A DNA stretch of 6,890 bases from CAZOZK01 sp964584245 (GCA_964584245.1 CAZOZK010000060.1:1-6890), one strand, 5' to 3'; numbered from the stretch's first letter, positions 1 to 6,274 are shown. Numbers and translations are program-made. Notes: generated by a model from the sequence alone, not told the origin.

Positions 1-1
1 A

Positions 2-775
2 CCAAGCTTTACACGAACAAAGATCGCACAGATGTCAGACTCACTAATTGCAATCAAAGCCATTCCACTTTTTGTGGCAGCTGCACTCTTTGCTTTCTTA
101 GCTTTACCAGCTTCACAATTTGTCATAAGCGTATTTCCATTCCTTTCCTATGTACAGTTTCCTTGGCGCTGGCTGCTGATGCTCCCAATAGCATGTATCG
201 TTGCATTCTCCGCAATCAAACAACCAATTCCAAAAGTTATTCAACTATTCCTAATTGGTGCAATTCTCATGCAGATGCTCATTATTTTAAGATCAACACC
301 AGCCGACCGTTTTCATAGACCAAACCAATATTATGAATATTTCACTATGAGCACGAGCACCATGAACGAGAATCTTCCCAAAACATTTTTGTATCCTGAG
401 ATATCAGAGTGGGAACCAACACCAATAATTGCGCAAGGAACGGCAAGCGCAACAGTAAACTATTGGAAGGGAAGTAGCCGAAAATATACTTTAGTGGCAG
501 AAACAGATATCACTGTCATTGAGCCAACTATGTATTTTTCCGGATGGAGAACATTCGTAGTAAATCAAGAAACTCAAAAGAAATCCAAAGTGGAGTATAT
601 TGATTCAAAAGAAATTGGCGGCAGAATTGCCTATACCTTACCAAAAGGAAGCTATCAAGTAAAATCAGCATTTTCAGACCTGACTTTACCCAGGATTATT
701 GGTGACGTACTAAGTATCCTCGGAATAATTTTTTGTATACAATGGATAGGTAGATTACTACTTACAAAAAAATGA
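2..775 (+). CDS. C-terminal part of a large multi-spanning membrane protein, PTPS-related/YfhO-like (5' partial)
   Basis: The reading frame is open from base 2 to a TGA at 773-775 and has no stop before the window edge. The first ATG (32) has no ribosome binding site, so the gene almost certainly begins upstream; 257 residues are visible. From ATG 32, hydrophobic segments lie near residues 9-27, 48-63 and 69-86, and a last one near 225-242 before a Lys-Lys end. Between the third and last segment is a soluble, probably extracytoplasmic, beta-rich domain of about 135 residues. The FPWRW motif (residues 44-48), the FSGWRTFVV stretch and the later LPKGSYQVK are typical of the C-terminus of bacterial 'PTPS-related' and YfhO-like membrane proteins, some of which take part in glycosylation of envelope polymers. 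The exact role is unknown. The stop overlaps the next start (ATGA), so the pair is probably co-transcribed and translationally coupled. Family assignment rests on remembered motifs, not on a search. Confidence 0.75.
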   Translation, partial: PSFTRTKIAQMSDSLIAIKAIPLFVAAALFAFLALPASQFVISVFPFLSYVQFPWRWLLMLPIACIVAFSAIKQPIPKVIQLFLIGAILMQMLIILRSTPADRFHRPNQYYEYFTMSTSTMNENLPKTFLYPEISEWEPTPIIAQGTASATVNYWKGSSRKYTLVAETDITVIEPTMYFSGWRTFVVNQETQKKSKVEYIDSKEIGGRIAYTLPKGSYQVKSAFSDLTLPRIIGDVLSILGIIFCIQWIGRLLLTKK

Positions 776-1971
776 AAAAAAATACTTTAGATATACGGTC
801 ATATCCCATCCTCATAAAAAGTATTGTATTGGTAACTTTTGCACGTTTTTTAACGTTTTTCCTAGCGATGGTTTCAGACTTCATCTTGCCATATAGACCA
901 AGTTTTCCATATGCTGGATTGCTCGAAAATTATTCACTCCCACACTGGATCACAGCATTTGCAGGTTTTGACGGAGTGCACTATTTAACCATCGCAGAGA
1001 ATGGGTACTCATTTGCCGGTCTCGTCGAAGCATTCTTCCCAGTGTGGCCAGTTAGCCTCCATCTCGCTTTTAAAATGGGAAACACGCTTGGCTACGGCCT
1101 TTTAGCTAATTTTTTTCTGATGATACCACTTGTGTATTTCTTGATACATTTCATAAAATCCTGCTATCCAAAAATAAATGTAAATCGCTTCCTGTTACTT
1201 TTTTTAGTCTTCCCAACTAGCATGTTCTTCTTCGCTATGTACAGCGAGACACTATTTATGTTGTTGATCATCACTACTTTTTTAGCCGCTCATCATAAAA
1301 AATGGTGGCTCGCCGCACTACTCACCATAATTGCATCTGCAACTAGAATTGTGGGAGTCATTTTAGTACCGGCATTACTGATTGAACTATGGATGCAATC
1401 AAATCAAAACACTGCGTTACTGAAGATTCGTTTTACACATGTGCAAAAATTTGTTACTTCAAAATGGAAAGAAATCGTACTCATTTGTACTGGCTGCTTA
1501 GGCTTACTCGCCTACATGCTGTATCTGCAAATCAATTTTGGTGATGCCCTTTTATTCAAAACAGTGCAAAGTCAGTGGGGACATGATAGGTCTGATACCA
1601 TAATTTTGTATCCACAAGTCATATACCGCTACATTAAAATTATGCTCACCTCTTTTGAGTTTACGCTCGGCTGGTGGACAGTTGCACAAGAGATGGTAGT
1701 CGGACTTATCGCACCATTTTTACCCCTGCTTTTTTTCCGCAAGATACGATTATCGCATCTCTTTTTTGGTTTTTGTGTCACCATAATCCCAACACTCACC
1801 GGCACATTTTCAAGTCTGCCGAGATATATTTTAGTTGCATTTCCCATTTTTCTTGGATTGTATTATCTGCTTGAAAAAAGACCAAAATTATTTTGGCTGT
1901 GGATACTTTTCTCGACATTAGCCCTGATATGTAATACGATACTGTTTGTGCAAGGATATTGGGTGGCATAA
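772..1971 (+). CDS. PIG-V-like GT-C mannosyltransferase, integral membrane
   Basis: This 399-residue protein has about nine or ten hydrophobic segments. It carries the landmarks of the PIG-V (GPI mannosyltransferase 2-like, GT76) family: FDGVHYLTIAENGY (residues 66-79), whose Asp67 sits where the GT-C catalytic acid is expected in the first large outer loop; FFPVWP (88-93); FPTSMFFFAMYSETLF (147-162); ATRIVG (190-195); and LPRYILVAFP near the C-terminus. Eukaryotic relatives transfer mannose from dolichyl-phosphate-mannose; bacterial relatives probably use polyprenyl-phosphate sugars outside the membrane, but acceptor and sugar cannot be read from sequence. The usual Trp before Asp-Gly is Phe here. 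The start at 772 overlaps the upstream stop by four bases (ATGA) and has no Shine-Dalgarno sequence, which fits translational coupling. The DPM1-type synthase two genes downstream could supply the lipid-linked donor (inference). Confidence 0.85.
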   Translation: MKKNTLDIRSYPILIKSIVLVTFARFLTFFLAMVSDFILPYRPSFPYAGLLENYSLPHWITAFAGFDGVHYLTIAENGYSFAGLVEAFFPVWPVSLHLAFKMGNTLGYGLLANFFLMIPLVYFLIHFIKSCYPKINVNRFLLLFLVFPTSMFFFAMYSETLFMLLIITTFLAAHHKKWWLAALLTIIASATRIVGVILVPALLIELWMQSNQNTALLKIRFTHVQKFVTSKWKEIVLICTGCLGLLAYMLYLQINFGDALLFKTVQSQWGHDRSDTIILYPQVIYRYIKIMLTSFEFTLGWWTVAQEMVVGLIAPFLPLLFFRKIRLSHLFFGFCVTIIPTLTGTFSSLPRYILVAFPIFLGLYYLLEKRPKLFWLWILFSTLALICNTILFVQGYWVA

Positions 1972-1991
1972 AAAATTAACAAGCTAAAAAA

Positions 1992-2002
1992 TAGAATAAG
2001 GA
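1992..2002 (+). promoter_or_regulatory. Possible -10 box and AAGGA ribosome binding site before the epimerase gene
   Basis: The 37-base gap after the mannosyltransferase holds TAGAAT (1992-1997, five of six matches to TATAAT), followed directly by AAGGA (1998-2002) six bases before the ATG at 2009. The AAGGA would work on a read-through transcript. A transcript started from the TAGAAT would begin near 2004 and lose the AAGGA, giving an almost leaderless message. No convincing -35 is visible, only A-rich sequence. Confidence 0.45.
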
Positions 2003-2008
2003 ATATAT

Positions 2009-2917
2009 ATGCGAGCAATAGTAACGGGTGGAGCAGGTTTTTTAGGAAAACATCTGTGCAGAGCTCTGGATGCAGCTGGATACGATGTGCTGGTGATAGA
2101 TCTACACCTAAACCCAGAATATCGAACCGAAATTGCGGATGTTCGTGACGCAGCAAAAATGGACGAGCTTATCAAAGATGCAGAAGTTGTATTTCATCTA
2201 GCAGCATTTCTAGAAGTAGGTGAATCAGTCCAGTTCCCACATAAATACGTCGAAAATAATATAACTGGCAGTCTCAATGTACTCGAAGCCATGCGAAAAA
2301 ATGGCATTTCAAAATTTGTTTTTTCTTCAACTGCAGCTGTGTATGGTGAACCAAAAGTGATACCTATTACAGAGGATAGCAAAACAATTCCAATCAATCC
2401 CTATGGTGCTACAAAGTTGGCGCTTGAAGGTTTGTTATCTTCGTATGTAGCAAGTCATGGATTTACCGGTGTTGCCTTGCGCTACTTTAATTTATTTGGC
2501 CCAGAAGAAAACCATCAACCAGAAACACACGCTATTCCTCGATTTATACAGCAAATTATGACCGACCAAGAAGTCACCGTGTGGGGAGAAGGTGGACATA
2601 AACGCGATTACATATATATCAGTGATGTCGTGAGCGCACACATTTTGGCTTTAGATTTGATGAATAAACGACCACATGAATATCATTACTTTAATATTTC
2701 CACAGAAAAGCCAACGTCCGTTATGGAAGTCATTGAAATCATCGCGGCAGCATTAGGTAAAACACCAAATATCAAGAACTTTCCACCAAGACCTGGCGAT
2801 CCATTACTACTCTATGCGGATGCATCAAAAGCTAGAGCACAACTCGGTTGGCAGGCCGAAATTTCCTTCAAAGATGGCATAGAAAAAACAGTGGCATATT
2901 TTCAAACTAAATCGTGA
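2009..2917 (+). CDS. galE: UDP-glucose 4-epimerase-like extended SDR
   Basis: This 302-residue protein is an extended short-chain dehydrogenase/reductase of the GalE type. It shows the Rossmann motif TGGAGFLG (6-13), Asp31 at the end of the second strand for NAD ribose binding, HLAAFLEVGES (63-73), the SST element of the active site (106-108), AAVYGEP, and the catalytic Tyr132-x3-Lys136 in PYGATK. Further on are LRYFNLFGPE, a HQPETHAIP stretch typical of GalE, and RDYIYISDV. GalE interconverts UDP-glucose and UDP-galactose in the cytoplasm using tightly bound NAD. Relatives act on UDP-GlcNAc or UDP-glucuronate, so substrate is not certain. It is somewhat shorter than the common 330-340 residue GalE. 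The start at 2009 is supported by AAGGA six bases upstream. Its place among glycosyltransferase genes points to sugar-donor supply for a surface glycan. The symbol galE is a family-level assignment. Confidence 0.85.
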   Translation: MRAIVTGGAGFLGKHLCRALDAAGYDVLVIDLHLNPEYRTEIADVRDAAKMDELIKDAEVVFHLAAFLEVGESVQFPHKYVENNITGSLNVLEAMRKNGISKFVFSSTAAVYGEPKVIPITEDSKTIPINPYGATKLALEGLLSSYVASHGFTGVALRYFNLFGPEENHQPETHAIPRFIQQIMTDQEVTVWGEGGHKRDYIYISDVVSAHILALDLMNKRPHEYHYFNISTEKPTSVMEVIEIIAAALGKTPNIKNFPPRPGDPLLLYADASKARAQLGWQAEISFKDGIEKTVAYFQTKS

Positions 2918-2923
2918 TACACT
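2915..2923 (+). promoter_or_regulatory. Possible extended -10 box overlapping the epimerase stop codon
   Basis: TGATACACT combines a TGn extension with a -10-like TACACT (2918-2923, four of six matches). The TG is part of the TGA stop of the epimerase gene. Nine bases separate the hexamer from the ATG at 2933, and no Shine-Dalgarno sequence is present, so a transcript from here would be almost leaderless. The hexamer match is weak and the gene may simply be read through from upstream. Confidence 0.3.
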
Positions 2924-2932
2924 GCAAAAACT

Positions 2933-3706
2933 ATGACAAAAATTGATCCAGCGCTCAAAATCAGTATAGTGATTCCGGTTTACAATGAAGAAGATACCAT
3001 TTTGCAAGTACTCCGATCAGTTGCCTTGCAGCAGAAAACAATTCAAGCTGCGTTAACAAGTCCTACATGCAAACCGCCAAAGATTTCCTTTGAAGTAATT
3101 ATTGTAAATGATGCATCAACTGACAGTACGCTTAGTATTCTCAAAAAAAATCCCAAGCTATACACACTTTTACTAGATCAAGAAAAAAATCAAGGAAAAT
3201 CAGCTGCCGTGCATGCTGGAATTTTCAAAGCCACCGGTGAATATATTTTGATACAAGACGCAGATTTGGAATATAATCCCGTTGATTATCCTAAATTGCT
3301 CAAACCAATTGTGGAGCACAATGCGGATGTTGTGTACGGTTCAAGATTCAGAGGGGGAGAGGCGAATCGAGTTATTTATTTTTCACACTTTTTGGGAAAT
3401 ACGTGCATCACTTTTTTGTGCAATTGTTTTACCAACTTGAATTTAACCGATATTGAGACTGGCTACAAAATTATTCGCTCATCGCTGACCAAAAATATGG
3501 TATTGAAAGAATCAGGATTCGGAATTGAACCAGAAATCACCATGAAGTTGGCTTGGCTCAAGCCGGTGATTTTTGAGGTAGGAATTTCGTATTATGGCAG
3601 AACCTATACTGAGGGAAAGAAAATTGGGATGAAGGATGGCGTCCATGCTGTGTGGATTATTTTGAAACTTGGGATTTCGAGAATTTTTACTCAAACGTTT
3701 AAGTAG
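2933..3706 (+). CDS. GT2 glycosyltransferase, dolichyl/polyprenyl-phosphate sugar synthase (DPM1) type
   Basis: The 257 residues form a GT-A domain of family GT2. Visible motifs are IPVYNEE (14-20), VNDASTDST (58-66), KNQGKSAAVHAG (85-96), the metal-binding DAD (109-111), VYGSRF, TDIETGYK, GFGIEPEITMK and near the end ISYYGRTYTEGKKIG. The last two are hallmarks of the soluble DPM1-like subgroup, which transfers a sugar (mannose or glucose in known members) from GDP- or UDP-sugar to a polyprenyl phosphate on the cytoplasmic face. There is no C-terminal membrane anchor. The link between the first helix and the second strand (about residues 36-50) looks roughly ten residues longer than usual. 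The gap to the epimerase is 15 bases and there is no Shine-Dalgarno sequence. The C-terminal 16 bases overlap the opposite-strand gene. Its likely product, a lipid-phosphate sugar, is the donor class used by the membrane enzymes at 772 and 6298 (inference). Confidence 0.87.
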   Translation: MTKIDPALKISIVIPVYNEEDTILQVLRSVALQQKTIQAALTSPTCKPPKISFEVIIVNDASTDSTLSILKKNPKLYTLLLDQEKNQGKSAAVHAGIFKATGEYILIQDADLEYNPVDYPKLLKPIVEHNADVVYGSRFRGGEANRVIYFSHFLGNTCITFLCNCFTNLNLTDIETGYKIIRSSLTKNMVLKESGFGIEPEITMKLAWLKPVIFEVGISYYGRTYTEGKKIGMKDGVHAVWIILKLGISRIFTQTFK

Positions 3707-4626
3707 GATTTGATGAACCCTGACAGATTTCTGCAACGTTCAAATAGGATTTGTAATCCAAATTCATACCAAATTCTGAGTGGATACTTGGTGAAGGCGA
3801 TTCGACACCAGTTTACTAGATCTTGTTTGACTTTAAAGTGACTTACCTTCTGACTGGTTGCGTGTTTGGTGTGATACACGATTGCATCCGTGGCGAGGGT
3901 GCAGCGCGCGCCGCCTAGGCGCGCGCGCAACGCAAACTCCACATCCTCTAAATACGCAAAAAAAGTTTCATTCATTCCATCCAACTTTTCCCACACTTCT
4001 CGGGTATATAAAGCGGCAGCACCATCAGGCCCAAAAGGCTCGTTCACATCCGCAAATAAGTCTGGTGTATTTTTCCAGTAATCGTTCTGTTTTCTAACAT
4101 ATGCTGGAGCATCTTGCTCTTTGATCGCCTCCGCCTTACCTCTCCACAAAAATGTAAATCCCAGCGAATCAATAACCTGATTTTCTTTTGACTGTCCCAT
4201 AGACTCTGCAGTTAAGACCCGCGATGCCACCATTTCGGCCTTAGTTTTGAGCTGCGTGCTAACTAACTCACTCAACCAGCTCGGTGTCACCTGGGTGTCA
4301 TCATTGAGGAGCACAATAACTGGACCATGACTCAACACCACTCCTGCATTCACAGCACCCGTAAAACCAGAATTACTACCCATTACTTTCCATTGGATGG
4401 GAAACCTCCATAGCTTGGCTTCTTGGCTGTGTAGCTGTAAAAACTCATCAACTGAACTCTGAGTGGTATTTGCAACAATAATTACTTCTAGAGCTATATC
4501 AGCTTGATCATCAGTTTTTAGTTGTAACTTTTGGAGTGCATTCAGGCACAACACAAGCAACTCAGGATTTTTGAGTTGCGTAGGAATAATGATATCGACC
4601 AAAAATGACTGCTTTGCTTGATTCAT
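3691..4626 (-). CDS. GT2 glycosyltransferase, rhamnosyltransferase (WbbL)-like
   Basis: From ATG 4626 the protein has 311 residues and reads as a GT2 enzyme of the rhamnosyltransferase-like branch: DIIIPT (11-16), SNSGFTGAVNAG (84-95), LLNDDTQV with the metal-binding NDD (108-110), FGPDGAAALYTREVW (198-212) and FAYLEDVEFALRARLGG (223-239) with the acidic ED pair at 227-228. Such enzymes add a sugar from a nucleotide donor to a growing cytoplasmic glycan; donor and acceptor are unknown. The usual Asp in the VDN-type nucleotide motif is replaced (IIVANTT, 49-55). A GTG at 4647 would add seven residues, but I prefer ATG 4626: the extension carries no conserved residues, and a TACAAT -10-like box lies between the two starts. 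The gene overlaps the upstream-block GT2 tail to tail by 16 bases, and a very GC-rich palindromic stretch lies at 3904-3928. Confidence 0.87.
   Translation of the reverse strand: MNQAKQSFLVDIIIPTQLKNPELLVLCLNALQKLQLKTDDQADIALEVIIVANTTQSSVDEFLQLHSQEAKLWRFPIQWKVMGSNSGFTGAVNAGVVLSHGPVIVLLNDDTQVTPSWLSELVSTQLKTKAEMVASRVLTAESMGQSKENQVIDSLGFTFLWRGKAEAIKEQDAPAYVRKQNDYWKNTPDLFADVNEPFGPDGAAALYTREVWEKLDGMNETFFAYLEDVEFALRARLGGARCTLATDAIVYHTKHATSQKVSHFKVKQDLVNWCRIAFTKYPLRIWYEFGLQILFERCRNLSGFIKSYLNV
3694..3753. repeat. Imperfect 19-bp direct repeat at the convergent gene ends
   Basis: The 19-base stretch at 3694-3712 recurs at 3735-3753 with 17 of 19 bases identical, 41 bases apart. The shared core is TAGGATTTG preceded by AACGTT(t/c)AA. 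The first copy holds the stop codon of the DPM1-like gene and the last codons of the minus-strand GT2; the second copy lies wholly inside the minus-strand GT2. Since 41 is not a multiple of three, the two copies are read in different frames. Confidence 0.7.
3904..3928. repeat. GC-rich imperfect palindrome inside the minus-strand GT2 gene
   Basis: A 25-base stretch made almost only of G and C, centred on CCTAGG (3914-3919), can fold into arms 3904-3915 and 3918-3928 with a single bulged C at 3911. It includes GCGCGC on both sides. On the coding strand it encodes the Arg-Ala-Arg-Leu-Gly-Gly-Ala-Arg segment (residues 234-241) that fits the family pattern, so it is coding sequence with unusual base content for this window. 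Confidence 0.75.
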
Positions 4627-4636
4627 GTATATCTTT

Positions 4637-4642
4637 ATTGTA
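4637..4642 (-). promoter_or_regulatory. Probable -10 box of the minus-strand GT2 gene
   Basis: On the minus strand this reads TACAAT, five of six matches to TATAAT. Ten bases separate it from the ATG at 4626, so transcription would begin about three or four bases before the start codon. No Shine-Dalgarno sequence lies in those ten bases. A -35 is not obvious. It argues against the GTG start at 4647, which would lie upstream of the transcription start. Confidence 0.5.
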
Positions 4643-4719
4643 CCCACACAGCCAGAGCCTGCATAGATTACAAATCTGAGTTGGGGGTTATTAAATACCC
4701 AGATAGGTATAAAATTAAT

Positions 4720-4784
4720 AGTAATTACAAATATATCAATATATATCTATACATATCTATTACTTATAGCCAAAAGTAATTACT
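4720..4784. promoter_or_regulatory. Putative regulatory region: three tandem 10-bp repeats between two AGTAATTAC motifs
   Basis: Three decamers lie head to tail: ATATATCAAT (4731-4740), ATATATCTAT (4741-4750) and ACATATCTAT (4751-4760). They share ATATC(A/T)AT at exactly one helical turn of spacing. AGTAATTAC flanks them at 4720-4728 and 4775-4783; the right copy extends to the perfect palindrome AGTAATTACT (4775-4784). The repeats lie about 31 to 60 bases before the TATACT box of the lipoprotein gene, where UP elements or activator sites usually lie, and the palindrome sits just before the -10 box, a position suited to a repressor. The arrangement is seen directly; a regulatory role is inferred. 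Confidence 0.5.
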
Positions 4785-4790
4785 ATGGGA

Positions 4791-4796
4791 TATACT
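4791..4796 (+). promoter_or_regulatory. Probable -10 box of the lipoprotein gene
   Basis: TATACT matches five of six positions of TATAAT. Transcription would begin near 4803, leaving a leader of about 24 bases that contains the AAAGGA ribosome binding site. No good -35 is present; the expected position overlaps the left side of the AGTAATTACT palindrome, so an activator may be needed. Confidence 0.55.
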
Positions 4797-4811
4797 ATGT
4801 GATAGTTTGAT

Positions 4812-4817
4812 AAAGGA
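4812..4817 (+). promoter_or_regulatory. AAAGGA ribosome binding site that decides the lipoprotein start
   Basis: AAAGGA touches the first possible ATG (4818), leaving no spacer, but lies nine bases before the second in-frame ATG at 4827. The spacing favours 4827 as the true start. Apart from the AAGGA at 1998, this is the only clear Shine-Dalgarno sequence before a gene in the window. Confidence 0.65.
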
Positions 4818-4826
4818 ATGGAAATT

Positions 4827-5174
4827 ATGATTAAACAAGAATCGTTAAAGCCACGCAATTTAAAAGAAATAGCATGGAAACTGTTTTTAACACTAGTCCC
4901 AGCATCAGTTTTAATCCCTATACTTGGAGCTTGTTCACCTACATCAACTGAGAATTTTACAGAAGTTGACAGAGCTAATGTCATAATAGTCCCTAATCCA
5001 GATAGTACTGCAACACCATATGGTCTATTAATCACACCTGATCCAGGGACTCTTAACCCTGATAGATTAACTCCTAATCCAAACTCAACAGCTACGCAAG
5101 AATATCCACATATAACACCAGTAGACTTACCAGCACCAGATGATGAACCTGCTTCTACCGCAGATGGTCAATAA
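4827..5174 (+). CDS. Small repeat-tailed lipoprotein of unknown function
   Basis: I do not recognise this family. From ATG 4827 it has 115 residues; the alternative ATG 4818 adds three. Numbered from 4818, a basic N-terminus (K11, R13, K16, K21) is followed by a hydrophobic run (22-36) and LGAC with Cys39, a good lipobox for signal peptidase II, so the protein is probably a lipid-anchored envelope protein with about 80 exposed residues. The tail is rich in Pro, Thr, Asp and Asn, has no Lys and only two Arg, and is probably unfolded and acidic. It holds two related units, PNPDSTATPYGLLITPDP (59-76) and PNPNSTATQEYPHITPVD (86-103), joined by an NPD element. It stands alone between opposite-strand genes and has its own promoter and ribosome binding site. 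It could be a small spacer, a scaffold or a glycan-contacting protein; no function is assigned. Stop TAA at 5172-5174. Confidence 0.75.
   Translation: MIKQESLKPRNLKEIAWKLFLTLVPASVLIPILGACSPTSTENFTEVDRANVIIVPNPDSTATPYGLLITPDPGTLNPDRLTPNPNSTATQEYPHITPVDLPAPDDEPASTADGQ
4992..5126 (+). repeat. Two-unit internal repeat in the lipoprotein tail
   Basis: Units at 4992-5045 and 5073-5126 start exactly 81 bases (27 codons) apart. At the protein level they share PNP(D/N)STAT and, after five residues, ITP. At the DNA level only CCTAATCCA is identical; after that the same residues use different codons, for example Ser as AGT in the first unit and TCA in the second. The protein pattern is thus better kept than the DNA. 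Confidence 0.6.
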
Positions 5175-5197
5175 TACTTAAGATTCAGTGTTAAAGT

Positions 5198-6274
5198 CTA
5201 CAAACTCTCACTCGCTTTAAAATAACTCGTGGTCTGCCTTAACCCATCAACGAGGCTAACAGTTGGCTGCCATCCCAAAATTTCTTTGGCTTTGGTAATG
5301 TCTGGCTTTCTGCGAACAGGATCATCACCAGGAAGTGGCTTAAATTCAATCAACGATTCTGGCAGTTCTTTGCCGTAGATTTCACTGTAAATAACTTGAG
5401 CAGTCTCTAAAATGCTGTACTCATCTGGATTGCCTATGTTAATAGTTTGGCCTTTCAAATCGGGCAAACCACCCAAACGAGAAATTCCCGCAACTAAATC
5501 TGCTACGTAACAGTATGAACGAGTCTGTTCACCTGCGCCATAAATAGTGAGAGGCAGGCCAGCCAGCGCTTGTTTCAAGAAATTGGGAATCACGCGGCCA
5601 TCCTCTGGATCCATGCGTGGGCCGTAGGTGTTAAAAATGCGCATAATGCGCACATCTATACCAAAATCGCGATCAAACACCCCACAGATACTCTCGCCAA
5701 GCCGCTTGGCCTCGTCATAACAGGAGCGAACGCCATTTGGATTCACCATTCCCCAGTAGGTTTCTGGTTGTGGATGAATTTCTGGATCACCATACACTTC
5801 AGAAGTAGAAGCAAACATAAATCGCGCCTGTGGAAAATCGTTTCGAATAAAATCTAATAAATAATGTGTAGCAAAGCTATTCACTTGATACGTCTCAACT
5901 GGATGCGCCTGGTAAAGTGGAGGGCTAGCAGGTGAAGCCATGTGGAACACAGCAGCCAGACCTTTTTCTTTCATCTCAGCCAGCAACTGTTCGCTCAGAT
6001 AGGTATGTGGATCTGCAATCACATCCGCCTCAATAAATCTAAAATTACTTGCCTGTGGATGTTGTTTAATTTCCTCAATATTTTTGGCGCGGCCGGTCAG
6101 AAAATTATCTACGCCAATAACATGCGCACCAAATCCAAGCAAAACTTCAACTAAATGGGAGGGCACAAACCCCGCTGCTCCAGTGACCAGCACTATTTTT
6201 CCATCATAAAAAGAGCGAAGCGTCGCCTCAATGTGGCTAGTTTGATCATTGCTATTGGTGTGCTCGTTCATCAT
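5198..6274 (-). CDS. UDP-glucuronate decarboxylase (UDP-xylose synthase)-like SDR
   Basis: From ATG 6274 the protein has 358 residues. After about 25 variable residues it follows the UXS family closely: Rossmann motif TGAAGFVPSHL (31-41), VDNFLTGR (55-62) with Asp56 for NAD binding, HMASPASPP (111-119), ASTSEVYGDPE (155-165) followed by HPQPETYWG, the catalytic Tyr186-x3-Lys190 in SCYDEAKR, FNTYGPRMDPEDGRV (214-228) and QTRSYCYV (250-257). Glu159 and Arg252 match residues known to matter for decarboxylation in UXS. The enzyme converts UDP-glucuronate to UDP-xylose with recycled NAD+ in the cytoplasm. The third glycine of the GxxGxxG motif is Pro38 here. A TTG at 6283 would add three residues but overlaps the likely -10 box, so ATG 6274 is preferred; ATG 6271 is also possible. 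It ends 23 bases from the lipoprotein stop (tail to tail) and is divergent from the GT39-like gene. Confidence 0.88.
   Translation of the reverse strand: MMNEHTNSNDQTSHIEATLRSFYDGKIVLVTGAAGFVPSHLVEVLLGFGAHVIGVDNFLTGRAKNIEEIKQHPQASNFRFIEADVIADPHTYLSEQLLAEMKEKGLAAVFHMASPASPPLYQAHPVETYQVNSFATHYLLDFIRNDFPQARFMFASTSEVYGDPEIHPQPETYWGMVNPNGVRSCYDEAKRLGESICGVFDRDFGIDVRIMRIFNTYGPRMDPEDGRVIPNFLKQALAGLPLTIYGAGEQTRSYCYVADLVAGISRLGGLPDLKGQTINIGNPDEYSILETAQVIYSEIYGKELPESLIEFKPLPGDDPVRRKPDITKAKEILGWQPTVSLVDGLRQTTSYFKASESL

Noticed and set aside
32..34. ATG 32 as the true start of the first gene
   Set aside because: The frame is open upstream to the window edge, no ribosome binding site precedes the ATG, and the visible domain is the C-terminal part of a larger family.
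3858..4097. Plus-strand open frames opposite the GT2 gene
   Set aside because: They are antisense to a gene with full GT2 motifs and have no start signals.
4645..4647. GTG 4647 as the start of the minus-strand GT2
   Set aside because: It adds seven residues without family conservation, and a -10-like TACAAT lies downstream of it, which fits ATG 4626 better.
4695..4710. ATACC / GGTAT hairpin in the intergenic region
   Set aside because: Only five base pairs with a six-base loop and no link to a terminator or start; likely chance.
4775..4784. AGTAATTACT as an insertion or attachment site
   Set aside because: No mobile-element gene or target duplication is nearby; its position beside the -10 box fits an operator better.
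4760..5035. Open frame of 91 codons on the minus strand across the lipoprotein gene
   Set aside because: No ribosome binding site or family motif; the plus strand has a lipobox, a ribosome binding site and a promoter.
5176..5197. ACTTAA / TTAAAGT inverted repeat between the convergent lipoprotein and decarboxylase genes as a terminator
   Set aside because: The stem is six mostly A-T pairs with a bulge and no T run on either side, so it is too weak to call a terminator.
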